Assembly: GCA_037039925.1 (NCBI GenBank)
Contig: JAXRKP010000174.1
Span: 186,001 to 250,000, forward strand
Source: Doris montereyensis
Taxonomy: Eukaryota > Mollusca > Gastropoda > Nudibranchia > Dorididae
Length of the DNA stretch: 64,000 nt
Reading direction: 5' to 3'
Shown here: in pieces, positions 25,501 through 34,838 of the stretch
Numbering within the stretch: the first letter of the stretch is position 1
Layout: each line of letters begins with the position of its first letter
Position numbers and translations under genes: made by a program
Notes under the pieces: model-generated
What the model was told of the DNA's origin: nothing
Database searches by the model: none
What the model saw: the letters and a program-made list of their open reading frames with translations, nothing else

Positions 25501-25619
25501 CAGTTCACACAGGAACCAAGTGACAATGAAATGAAAGTCAAGAGTGACTTGGGTGACAGAGGAGGAAACATGACTTAGCTTACCTCCGGAGAAAAAGGTC
25601 TCTGCTGCTTGCTCGCCAT
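16637..25619 (-). CDS. BAX: BAX-type pro-apoptotic Bcl-2 family protein (gene span, six exons)
   Basis: Exons 5' to 3': 25619-25584, 21664-21504, 19781-19694, 19077-18942, 17771-17673, 16744-16637 (stop TAG), about 208 codons; human BAX has 192. Helices appear in family order: an alpha-1 block (YLLNNFIHERMQ), BH3 (LRFIGDDLD), BH1 (WGRVVALFYFA), BH2 (WILDRGGW) and a C-terminal hydrophobic anchor. YFGTTTRQ right after BH2 matches BAX better than BAK or BOK. Family role: on BH3-protein activation it inserts in the outer mitochondrial membrane, oligomerises and releases cytochrome c. The 4-5 and 5-6 junctions are phase-consistent. Exon 2 needs one indel, and the 2-3 and 3-4 junctions mismatch by one or two bases, most simply base-call errors, though a decayed copy is not excluded. 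Confidence 0.92.
16996..17490 (+). repeat. 48-bp minisatellite in BAX intron 5, about 10 units
   Basis: Unit contains 'CTTGTACTCTCAACAAAATC' and 'TTTTGCACCCTAGCTAAT'. The first three units lack a short segment and are 37-39 bp. Confidence 0.93.
17673..17771 (-). CDS. BAX: BAX exon 5: central helices and BH2
   Basis: Exactly 33 codons, phase 0 on both sides: ALDRIPLMRAIINLIVDF then SRWILDRGGW. Acceptor CAG at 17772-17774; donor GTACGT at 17672-17667. It corresponds to the human block ending in WIQDQGGW. Confidence 0.93.
18490..18960 (-). repeat. 40-bp minisatellite made from the BAX exon 4 / intron 4 donor junction
   Basis: Twelve copies of 'AAAGTCTGTGTCAAG|GTGAG' (minus strand; bar marks the splice point) lie about 40 bp apart. 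The rightmost copy is the true end of exon 4. Downstream copies therefore repeat the last five codons (KVCVK) plus a donor. Position +3 to +6 varies slightly between units. Confidence 0.93.
18942..19077 (-). CDS. BAX: BAX exon 4: BH1
   Basis: The frame reads LVARVPPEAERQTLLRVA, HFFDDGVFTWGRVVALFYFA, then YKVCVK and donor GTGAGC. The TWGRVVALFYFA string is the BH1 core with the invariant WGR. Acceptor is CAG at 19078-19080. Upstream exon 3 ends phase 0 while this exon expects two carried bases, so one junction or a nearby base is wrong. Confidence 0.93.
19130..19585 (+). repeat. 27-bp minisatellite in BAX intron 3, about 17 units
   Basis: Unit 'CAACAGTAACATGAAAAAAT' plus GGTGACA. Several units carry an extra ACCAA. 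Open frames with VTVVSPFF repeats are translations of it. Confidence 0.93.
19694..19781 (-). CDS. BAX: BAX exon 3: BH3 domain
   Basis: Frame MEHVLEIGRALRFIGDDLD followed by KDQQLQEW. The LRFIGDDLD core has the invariant Leu-x3-Gly-Asp of BH3. Acceptor CAG 19782-19784, donor GTATAT. A run of five C next to the acceptor is a likely site of a miscalled base, since the incoming phase is off by one. Confidence 0.9.
19868..21230. other. BAX intron 2, no repeat or gene seen
   Basis: AT-rich intronic sequence without recognisable coding, RNA or tandem structure until the C-run at 21235-21245. Confidence 0.5.
21250..21470 (+). mobile_element. SINE body related to 4421-4600
   Basis: Shares 'CCAGGTATGTGGAT', 'GGAGACGGAAGATGAAAAG', then 'CTGTGCACGTTAAAGATCCC' and 'TTGTGGATTTGGG'. 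The 'acgttaaagatccc' block is common in conserved-domain SINEs of molluscs and other animals. It sits in BAX intron 2, antisense to the gene. Confidence 0.6.
21504..21664 (-). CDS. BAX: BAX exon 2: N-terminal region and helix 1
   Basis: The 5' half reads VPGSTSQDHELSQDDITNQG; the 3' half reads RYLLNNFIHERMQQDG and continues to a donor GTGAGA. The halves are in different frames, so one base is missing or added near 21595-21600. Amphipathic YLLNNFIHERMQ fits BAX helix 1. The reading entered directly from exon 1 gives a third frame, so an undetected small exon or another indel is possible. Confidence 0.8.
21717..22262 (+). repeat. 50-bp minisatellite in BAX intron 1, about 11 units
   Basis: Unit 'GGGTGTCCAGGCAAACCAAA' then 'CAACCCAAAATCCTACCAG' and 'TGATTACAACC'. 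Array starts 50 bp upstream of the exon 2 acceptor, on the intron side. Confidence 0.94.
22428..22515. repeat. (CA)n/(TA)n microsatellite
   Basis: About seven CA dinucleotides run directly into some 35 TA dinucleotides. Confidence 0.95.
22996..23062. repeat. CT-rich microsatellite
   Basis: Interrupted CTCTCTGT tract, followed by a short ACAC run. Confidence 0.9.
23407..23515 (+). CDS. Candidate first coding exon of an unknown plus-strand gene
   Basis: ATG at 23407 opens 36 codons and ends in a consensus donor, TTTCAAG|GTGAGA, in phase 1. The peptide begins MISGVNTCSAVTRYLRLAL, has four Arg and no acidic residues, and looks like a mitochondrial presequence (RPASAGG follows). The first A of the start context is weak (T at -3). 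The exon lies inside BAX intron 1 on the opposite strand. The terminal exon at 31384 expects exactly this phase, but intermediate exons may be missing. Protein not recognised. Confidence 0.4.
24195..24925. mobile_element. Internally inverted LINE fragment (twin-priming structure)
   Basis: 24195-24747 matches the 3' coding part of the RTE-like LINE on the minus strand (reverse complement of roughly 28500-29070). Immediately beyond, 24763-24905 matches an upstream part of the same reverse transcriptase on the plus strand (27935-28080; FLERNIDLHL, VFDTVRR). The roughly 420 bases between those segments of the full element are missing. A short AT microsatellite closes the copy. Confidence 0.75.
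25584..25619 (-). CDS. BAX: BAX exon 1
   Basis: ATG with a strong context (A at -3, G at +4) encodes MASKQQRPFSPE and runs exactly to a GTAAGC donor in phase 0. Assignment as BAX exon 1 rests on position, strand, start context and donor, since the N-terminus is poorly conserved in the family. Confidence 0.6.
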
Positions 25620-25903
25620 CTTTTAAATGTCGACAGCTAATCTTTCTGTTTTAGAAGTGACTGGGGTTTTTTTTAATCCCGCAGTTGTTTGCAAAGTCCA
25701 AACCCCTTCACTAAAAGTTGATAGTAGCCGTGACTTTCGTCCTTAAGTTTCAGCCATCTTTGATCAGCACTGAAATTAGCTACAGGGGAGCTTACTCCCG
25801 ATACTTTTGATCACGTCACTTTATCGGTCTGTTGGCCGACAAGTCATAGTCACACACTAGGCGCAATTGTGACAAAGAAGGAAAGAATTTAATATTGAGA
25901 GCA

Positions 25904-28900
25904 AAAGATCCGTGTAGTGATCAGGTCAGCGCCTGTACGGTGAGTAGACGATCCCGACCCCCCACGAGTCTCCTGCTGCCTTGCAGGTAGGTCTTGGCTG
26001 ACCAAAGGCTAAGGGAGTTATCCCTGACAAACAAAACCTGCTGCCTTGCAGGGCGGTTTTGGCTGACCAAAATCTAATGGAGTTAACCATGACAGAAAAT
26101 AACAACATGTTGCCTTGTAGGCTGGTTTTGAGTGACCAAAGGCTAAGGGACCTAACCTTGACAGAAAATAACAAGGCTTGGTAGGGGGCATCAAGGTGGC
26201 AGCCCCACCATCTACCTAGGGTACGGTGGGCTAATCCCTGTTAATCCAAAAACAAACAAATTTATAGAAATAAATATAATATACCCGGATTGACCTTTCA
26301 ACGACGAACATGGAATTGGCGAACACGCACGGACTGTAATTTTGGGAACATTGAATATTAAGGCAATAAATGGAAAAGAGATAGAATTAGTTGAAGAAAT
26401 GGAAAATTCCAAGTAGACATTGTGGCCATTACAGAAACAAAGAAAAAAGGACAAGGAATAGAAAATGTAGGACCAAATCATACTTTAATCTTTTCAGGAG
26501 TAGATGTCAAAGATAGAGCTAGAGCAGGAGTAGGCATCCTAGTACATAAAAGGCATGAAACGCTACATTTATAAGTCCACGGCTATTAGAGGTAAATATT
26601 AAACCAAAAGGAAGAGAAATTAAATCATTAATAGCTTATAGACCAAGCGAAGACGCCTAGCTTCGAGCAAAAGATTAGTGATCAGGTAAATATTAAACCC
26701 ACCAGAGTCTCCTGCTGCCTTGCAATCTTTAAACGCTTAAAAAGCTGAATAGTATAGAAGAAGATTTAACCTTGAAAGAATAACATGAAAATAGCCCCAC
26801 CATCTACCTACATAAAGAACCACACAAATAAATGAAGACAGGTGTACTGGACCTTTCAAGATAGACTACATGTCTGCACGGACTGTAATTTTAGTAGGAT
26901 GAAAGAGATAAACAAGAAATGGAAATATTTAGTGATGGCCATTTATTGAAAAAAAGGAATGTAGGAAGAAAACAAACAGAAAAGGAAAGAGTCAAAGAAA
27001 GCTACTAAACTCAAAATAGAGGAACCCACCAAAGGAAATAAAAAATATTTATCAGTGATGGATGAAAATGATAGCTTCAATAGAACAAAAGTTGAGCAGG
27101 AATGTATAAAGAAACACTTTTCAGTTGTACTGGAGATGTCTGTAGTAGGAACAAATTAAAGGAGATAGGAAAAGAACAGCATGGTGGCATGAAAATGTCA
27201 AGACTAAGTGAAGGATGCCTGGAAGAAATACTTGCAAACAAAGAGACCAAAGGATAGGACAGATTACGTGAATAAAAGAACTATCGCCAAAGAGGAAGTG
27301 AGGAAATCAAAACAGGAACAATGAGAAGAGTTTGGGCACAGAATTCAAGAAAGCTATCAAGAAAATTAAAAGCTGTTCTGGGGGGGCGATGAAGAGCATG
27401 AGAAAGACCAAATCATGCCCAATACGACATATTAAGAATGCCAAAGGAGAAATAACGAAAGAAGACGGCAAAAGCATAAAAAGAAGCAGAAACATTTTTC
27501 AACAATTACACAATGTCTCCAGAACATATGAAACAAGGAGTACAGATCAATTAGTAAGAGTAACAAGTAATCCAAAGGAGACAGCTGAAGATGTAGATAT
27601 GTCAATGGAAGAAATCCAAACCGCTATAAGAAAAGGGAAATTAGAGAAAGGCAGACAAACTACTACATGCAATATGCCAACAAGCATGGAAGTCCAAACA
27701 GGTACCAGACGACTGGAAAAATGGAATGGTAGTACCAATACATAAGAAAGGATCAACTATGGAATGCTCAAACTATAGAGGGATATCACTACTTAGCGTA
27801 CCAGGAAAAGTGTATACCAGGATACTGGAAATGAGACTAAGGAAAAGAGTAGAGGATCAGATTGAAGAAGAACAGAAGGGATTCAGATTTGAGGAAGAAG
27901 TGTACAAGACCACATATTTACAATTAGACAAATAATAGAAAAATTCCTTGAGAGAAACATTGACTTGCACCTGTGTTTTATAGACTTAGAAAAGGCATTT
28001 GACATTGTGAGGAGGGACGAACTATGGCATTCCTTAAAAGAACACAATGTAGAGCAAAATTTAATAGAAGCCATTAAAAGTTTTTACAATAACCAACATG
28101 TGCAGTGAGAGTAGTTGGAAACATATCTGCAGAATTTGATGTAGAAATAGGAGTAAGACAGGGTTGTATCCTAAGTCCTCTTTTGTTTATCACATTTATG
28201 GATTCAGTCCCAAAGGCATCCTCAGAAAGGAAGAAAATGAATGTAGGTATGCGGAAGCTCAAACCAGTAAATGTATCAATGCTTTCATTTGCTGATGATT
28301 TAGTTCTGGTTGGAAAATCAGAAAGGGACCTTCAGTCGAATATCAACATTATGAACAATGAACTAAATAAAAGAGGAATGAGAGTAAATGCAAAGAAAAC
28401 CAAAACAATGCTAGTAACTAGGGAAGCTAAAATACAAAATCTTAAACTGGGCAGGAGAATTTAAAACAAGTTCAAAGCTACAATTACCTAGGAGTAATGA
28501 TTAACTCAGAGGGGCAAACTAAGAGAAGAAATTAGCCAGAGAATCAAAAGGCAATGACAATATATAACCGTCTAGAAAAGGCATTTGTAGGTAAGCAAGA
28601 ATTGTCAACAAAAAGCAAAATTGCAATATACAATACAGTTTATTGTCCTACTTTCCTCTATGGCAGCGAAACCTGGACCTTAGACATTAGAGAATACAGT
28701 AGAGTGCAGGGAGCTGAACTGAAATATCTAAGAAGAGTATTAGGGAAAACTAAAAAAGACAAAATCAGGAACACAACAATAAGAGATCAAACCAAAGCAG
28801 ATGGCATAAAAACTAAGATACAAACAAATCAATGGATATGGTTTGGGCATGTAAACAGAATGAATAACAATAGAATAGCTCAATCAGTATACAGTGCCCT

Positions 28901-29090
28901 AAGCCCAAGGTAAAAGACCAAAAGGCAGACGTCGGAGAACAGGGGAAGAAGATATAAAAGAGGCATTGAAACATAGAAATTTAACTTTTGTGGAAGTAAA
29001 CAGAAAATGGCAAGACAGCGCATGCTGGAAAAAGATTATCTCGGGTATCTGAACCCATACACCGAAAGGTAGAATGGGAACTGATAAAGA
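25904..29090 (+). mobile_element. Broken RTE-like non-LTR retrotransposon
   Basis: 5' leader 25904-26290 contains three ~62-bp units around 'CTGCTGCCTTGCAG'. An apurinic-type endonuclease start follows at about 26325 (RTVILGTLNIKA, then VAITETKKKGQG and GVGILVHKRH across frameshifts). 26640-27000 is scrambled. Reverse transcriptase runs 27330-28463, with SNYRGISLLSVPGKVY, a GVRQGCILSPLLF block and the FADD catalytic box at 28288-28299. The C-terminal part 28554-29080 has LYGSETWTLD, a GxxxKDKIRN block and WFGHVNR. Many frameshifts and stops make it non-autonomous. Reported as endonuclease-reverse transcriptase of RTE-like type by domain order; clade not proven. Confidence 0.82.
26640..26930 (+). 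repeat. Mosaic re-copy of the LINE leader
   Basis: Fragments of 25904-26340 recur in order: 'GCAAAAGAT', 'AGTGATCAGGT', 'GAGTCTCCTGCTGCCTTGCA', 'AACCTTGA', 'AGCCCCACCATCTACCTA', 'GCACGGACTGTAATTTT'. They alternate with fragments from another source. Confidence 0.72.
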
Positions 29091-29129
29091 AAGAAAGAAA
29101 ATATCATTACAATAGCAAAATAATCCCCC

Positions 29130-29332
<203 letters not shown>

Positions 29333-29675
29333 TTTGTCTGTCTGTCTCTGCTCATTAGCGGTTTTACCTCATTCCTCATTTCCTTATTTCCCTTGTTTTT
29401 CTTTTCCTTCTTCTTTTCATTTTCTTATATATACATTTTTTTATATTACATATATGCATTCAGTTTCTATTGTTATGAGGCTTACTTATGGAATGTACGT
29501 GATAGGTCATCACATGACTGGCCACTTTTTGGCGCCATATAGTGTCACTTACGACCACTAAATTATTCTTGTATCGTTATTGTGTGACTGAGGAAGGGCG
29601 GTTTTAATCGAAACTGTTTTGTCTTTGTTCTACCTACTAGGCCTTTTTTGTTTGTTTTTCATTTTTCCTCTCTAT

Positions 29676-29730
<55 letters not shown>

Positions 29731-29923
29731 GCTACTACTGCTGCTACTACTACTACTACAGTACAGTGATAAGGATAGTATTCGTAATAATACTAGTAGT
29801 AGTAATAGTAGTAGCAGTAATAGTACTAGTACCAGTAGTAGTAATAATTCTAGTAGTAGATAGTAGAAAGTAATAGAAGTAATAGTAGTGATAATAGTCT
29901 TAGTGGTAGTAGTTGGAGTAGTT

Positions 29924-29977
<54 letters not shown>

Positions 29978-29996
29978 ATAGTAGTAGTAGTAGTAC

Positions 29997-30042
<46 letters not shown>
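29676..30042. repeat. Paired trinucleotide arrays (ACT)n then (AGT)n
   Basis: (CTA)n occupies about 29676-29760 and its complement (GTA)n about 29930-30042, with a GTA-rich degenerate spacer. The arms can pair with each other. Confidence 0.93.
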
Positions 30043-30044
<2 letters not shown>

Positions 30045-30054
30045 ACGTGTGTGT

Positions 30055-31383
30055 TGTTTTTCTTGTTCCCACAGGTGTATTATGTCAAGCGTGTACGTTG
30101 TTTTCTTGTTCCCACAGGTGTATTATGTCAAGCATGTGTGTTGTTTTCTTGTTCCCACAGGTGTATATGTCAAGCATGTGCGTTGTTTTCTTGTTCCCAC
30201 GTGTATTATGTCCAGCGTGTGTGTTGTTTTCTTGTTCCCACACGTGTATTATGTCAAGCGTGTGTGTTGTTTTCTTGTTCCCACACGTGTATTATGTCAA
30301 GCGTGTGTGTTGTTTTCTTGTTCCCACACGTGTATTATGTCAAGCGTGTGTGTTGTTTTCTTGTTCCCACACGTGTATTATGTCAAGCGTGTGTGTTGTT
30401 TTCTTGTTCCCACACGTGTATTATGTCAAGCGTGTGCGTTATTTTCTTGTTCCCACAGGTGTATTATGTCAAGCGTGTGCGTTGTTTTCTTGTTCCCACA
30501 GGTGTATTATGTCAAGCATGTGCCTTGCGTCCTCATTCCCATAGGGTGTATTATGTCAAGCGAGTTCATTGCGTCCTCATTCTCACAGGTGTATTATTAT
30601 GTCAAGCGAGTTCATTGCGTCTTCATTCTCACAGGTGTATTATTATGTCAAGCGAGTTCATTGCGTCCTCATTCTCACAGGTGTATTATGTCGAGCGTGT
30701 GCATTGCATCCTCATTGCCACATGTGTATTATGTCTGTCAAGCATGTGCGTTGCATCCTCATTCTCACAGGTGTATGTCAAGCATGTGTTTTGCGTCCTC
30801 ATTCTCACAGGTGTATTATGTCAAGCATGTGTTTTGCGTCCTCATTCTCACAGGTGTATTATGTCAAGCGTGTGTTTTGCGTCCACATTCTCACAGGTGT
30901 ATTATGTCAAGCGTGTGCATTGCTTCCTCATTCTCAAGGTGTATTATTATGTCAAGCGTGTGCATTGCGTCCTCATTCTCATAGGTGTATTATTATGTCA
31001 AGCGTGTGCATTGTGTCCTTGTTCTCACAGGTGTATTATTATGTCAAGCGTGTGCATTGCGTCCTTGTTCTCACAGGTGTATTATTATGTCAAGCGTGTG
31101 CATTGTGTCCTTGTTCTCACAGGTGTATTATGTCAAGCGTGTGCATTGCTTCCTCATTCTCACAGGTGTATTATGTCAAGCGTGTGCATTGCTTCCTCAT
31201 TCCCACAGGTGTATTATTATGTCAAGCGTGTGCATTGCTTCCTCATTCCCACAGGTGTATTATGTCAAGCGTGTGCATTGCTTCCTCGTTCCCACAGGTG
31301 TATTATGTCAAGCGTGTGCATTGCTTCCTCATTCCCACAAGTGTATTATGTCAAGCGTGTGCATTGCTTCCTCATTCCCACAG
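30055..31383 (+). repeat. 43-46-bp minisatellite made from a 3' splice-site junction, about 30 units
   Basis: Each unit carries a pyrimidine tract, 'TTCTTGTTCCCACAG' or 'TTCCTCATTCCCACAG', then exon-like 'GTGTATTATGTCAAGCG'. Five adjacent units at 30225-30430 have CACACG in place of CACAGG and so lack the AG. Units with an extra TAT are 46 bp. The last copy abuts the exon at 31384. The 500-codon open frame across it is only real, if at all, in its last 56 codons. Confidence 0.93.
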
Positions 31384-31553
31384 GTGTATTATGTCAAGCG
31401 TGTGCTGCTGCTACTGGCCTAGAGATACAGTTTAATGACGATGCAGATGTGGGGACGGTGTTTAGTATTGCTGGAGAAGATCTAGATCTAATGATATGCG
31501 GGAAGTTATCGACAAATTCATCAGCCCGTAATAATGATGACATTATCAACTAA
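31384..31553 (+). CDS. Candidate terminal coding exon, unknown protein
   Basis: After acceptor CAG at 31381-31383 the frame reads (x)VLCQACAAATGLEIQF, NDDADVGTVFSIAGEDLDL, MICGKLSTN and ends in TAA at 31551. An AATAAA polyadenylation signal follows at 31606-31611, 53 bp after the stop. The composition is unlike the neighbouring repeats. It needs one carried base from upstream, as supplied by the exon at 23407-23515. The family is not recognised. Confidence 0.5.
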
Positions 31554-31605
31554 AAACTATCACGTCAGGAGAAAAAAGAATTGGCTCTTAACTTTTCAGC
31601 TGGAC

Positions 31606-31611
31606 AATAAA
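31606..31611 (+). promoter_or_regulatory. AATAAA polyadenylation signal
   Basis: Canonical hexamer shortly downstream of the stop codon of the candidate terminal exon, followed by a T-rich stretch. Confidence 0.5.
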
Positions 31612-31834
31612 CAATTTTTTTCTTTCTTTGAAACTTATCTTGCCCACTGCTATATATATGCGGTGATTTCAAGGTGAAAAATAGAGGAAATGGTAAGAAA
31701 TAATAAGATGAAGGATAATTGAATTAGGGGAAAGGAAATAGGTAAACCTACCAGCACCCCCTCCCCCCGCCAACCGTCTACAGTCCAGACAATATGCAAG
31801 TGAAATATTGACAAATGAAATTGGTGACGACTTG

Positions 31835-33115
31835 TTTTCTGACAGAACACGACTATCAACCATTGTCAATCTGATTTTTTTTCTGAAACTAGTGAGACAG
31901 AACACCACTGTCATTGTCAATCTGATTTTTCTGAAACCAGTGAGACAGAACACCACTGTCATTGTCAATCTGATTTTTTTCTGAAACCAGTGAGACAGAA
32001 CACCACTGTCATTGTCAATCTGATTTTTTTCTGAAACTAGTGAGACAGAACACCACTGTCATTGTCAATCTGATTTTTTCTGAAACTAGTGAGACAGAAC
32101 ACCACTGTCATTGTCAATCTGATTTTTTTTCTGAGACTTGTGAGACAAAACACGACTGTTATTGTTAATCAAGTTAATCTGATTTTTTTTCTGAGACTAT
32201 TGAGACAGAACACAACTGTCATTGTTATTATTAATCTGATTTTGTTCCCGAGACCAGTGAGACAGAACACAACTGTCATTGTCAATCTGATATATTTTAA
32301 ACTAGTGAGACAGAACACGACTGTCATTGTCAATCTGATATATGTTAAACTAGTGAGACAGAACACGACTGTCATTTATAATCTGATTTTTCTAAGGCTA
32401 GTGAGACAGAACACGACTGTCATTGTCAATCTGGCTAGTGAGACAGAACACGACTGTCATTGTCAATCTGATTTTTATTTGAAACTAGTGAGACAGAACA
32501 CGACTGTCATTGTCAATCTGATTTTATATTTGAAACTAGTGAGACAGAACACGACTGTCATTGTCAATCTGATTTTTTATTTGAAACTGTGAGACAGAAC
32601 ACGACTGTCATTGTCAATCTGATTCTTTATTTGAAACTAGTGAGACAGAACACGACTGTCATTGTCAATCTGATTCTTTATTTGAAACTAGTGAGACAGA
32701 ACACGACTGTCATTGTCAATCTGATTCTTTATTTGAAACTAGTGAGACAGAACGACTGTCATTGTCAACTGTCATTGTCAATCTGATTTTTTTCTAAGGC
32801 TAGTGAGACAGAACACGACTGTCATTTATAATCTGATTTTTTCCAAGGCTAGTGAGACAGAACACAACTGTCATTGTCAATCTGATTCTTTATTTGAAAC
32901 TAGTGAGACAGAACACGACTGTCATTGTCAATCTGATTCTTTATTTGAAACTAGTGAGACAGAACACGACTGTCATTGTCAATCTGATTCTTTGGTGAGA
33001 CACTCAGACAGAACACGACTGTCATTGTCAGTCTAATATTTTTCTGAGACTTGTGAGACAGAATACGACTGTCATTGGCAATCTGATTTTTTTTTTACTG
33101 AGACTTGTGAGACGG
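31835..33115 (+). repeat. 47-51-bp minisatellite, about 27 units
   Basis: Unit core 'GTGAGACAGAACACGACTGT' then 'CATTGTCAATCTGATT'. A single further unit-like stretch appears at 34566-34612. Confidence 0.94.
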
Positions 33116-33317
33116 AAAACGACTGTGTAGTGTGACTGAATCTAACAAAGATCAGAAGCCTAAAACCACCACATACGTGAAATGGGGACAATAGAATTAT
33201 TTTCTAAACTGGCTGCCAGAATACTTAACGTTGCTCATCCACACCAGGGCTAAAACTGATTAACCCCAGCTTGAAAGAAAGTGGAAGATAAGCTTCACAA
33301 TCTGAAGAGATCAGACC

Positions 33318-34262
33318 CCATACTTCCCATTTCCCATATTTCCCATTCGCATATTTCCCATTCCCTATACTTCCCATTCCCTATACCTCCCATTCCGCAT
33401 ATTTCCCATTCCCTATATTTCCCATTCCCTATACTTCCCATTCATATTTCCCATTCCCTATACCTCCCATTCCGCATATTTCCCATTCCCTATACTTCCC
33501 ATTCCCTATATTTCCCATTCCCTATACTTCCCATTCCGCATATTTCCCATTCCCTATACTTCCCATTCCTCATATTTCCCATTCCCTATACCTCCCATTC
33601 CTCATATTTCCCATTCCCTATACTTCCCATTCCTTACTTCCCATTCCGCATATTTCCCATTCCCCACACTTCCCATTCCTCATATTTCCATTCCCCCTTA
33701 CTTCCCATTCCCTATACTTTCCATTCCTCATATTTCCCATTCCCCATACTTCCCATTCCCCATACTTCCCATTCCCTATACTTCCCATTCCCATTCCCCT
33801 ATACTTCCCATTCCCCATACTTCCCATTCCCTATATTTCCCATTCCCCATACTTCCCATTCCCCATACTTCCAATTCCCCATACTTCCAATTCCCTATTC
33901 CCTATACTTCCACCCCCATACTTCCCATTCCCTATACTTCCATTCCTATACTTCCCATTCCCTATACTTCCATTCCCTATACTTCCCATTCCCTATACTT
34001 CCCATTCCCTATACTTCCCTTTCCCTATACTTCCAATTCCCTATACTTCCAATTCCCCATACTTCCCATTCCCATACTTCCCCCTATACTTCCCATTCCC
34101 TATACTTCCCATTCCCCATACTTCCAATTCCCTATACTTCCCATTCCTATACTTCCAATTCCCTATACTTCCAACTCCCTATACTTCCCATTCCCTATAC
34201 TTCCAATTCCCTATACTTCCCATTCCCCATACTTCCCATTTCCTATACTTACCATTCCTGTG
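33318..34262 (+). repeat. 17-bp minisatellite, about 55 units
   Basis: Unit 'CCCATTCCCTATACTTC' with CCGCAT, CCTCAT and CCCCAT variants. The 342-codon frame over it is a repeat translation. Confidence 0.95.
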
Positions 34263-34302
34263 TCCTATACCAGCCCTCATCAATAAAAACAAACAAAACA
34301 AA

Positions 34303-34304
34303 AC

Positions 34305-34354
<50 letters not shown>

Positions 34355-34364
34355 TGATGATGAA
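34303..34364 (+). repeat. (AAT)n/(GAT)n microsatellite
   Basis: About 15 AAT triplets followed by four GAT triplets. Confidence 0.95.
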
Positions 34365-34477
34365 TGGGGTTTATACAGTGCATATCCCTGACTGAGCCAG
34401 GCTCTACCTGCTTTACAACAGCAAAGATGTTGCCATCACAATGTATACTATCTCAAGACCTTGTTTCATTCAGGTCT

Positions 34478-34560
34478 ACCCAATCCATCATATGCAATGA
34501 TCTCAGGGTGAATTCTGAGGACCCAGCAAGTTGAAAGGCATGTGAAAAAGTGAAAGGAAA
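34478..34560 (+). repeat. Dispersed repeat family A, partial copy
   Basis: 'CATATGCAATGATCTCAGGG' and 'GTGAAAAAGTGAAAGGAAA' match family A. Confidence 0.6.
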
Positions 34561-34639
34561 AAAAGTCATTGTTAATCTGATTTTTATCTGAGACTAGTGA
34601 AACAGAACATGACCTATCTGTGAACACATCTCACAATAA

Positions 34640-34838
34640 TAACAAAACTGTAACAATATACATATGTAGATCTAGGGTACCCATAGCTGCCAACCATTTC
34701 AAATAACAAAACTGTAACAATGTACATATGTAGATCTAGGGTACCCATAGCTGCCAACCATTTCAAATAACAAAACTGTAACAATATACATATGTAGATC
34801 TAGGATACCCATAGCTGCCAACCATTTCAAATAACAAA
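34640..34838 (+). repeat. ~66-bp tandem repeat, three units
   Basis: 'ACATATGTAGATCTAGGGTA' then 'CCCATAGCTGCCAACCATTT' recurs three times with almost no divergence. Confidence 0.9.

Noticed and set aside
30051..31553. 500-codon plus-strand open frame
   Set aside because: Nearly all of it is a 43-46-bp minisatellite. Only the last 56 codons after 31384 look non-repetitive.
33281..34309. 342-codon frame with FPIPYTSHS repeats
   Set aside because: Read-through of a 17-bp minisatellite.
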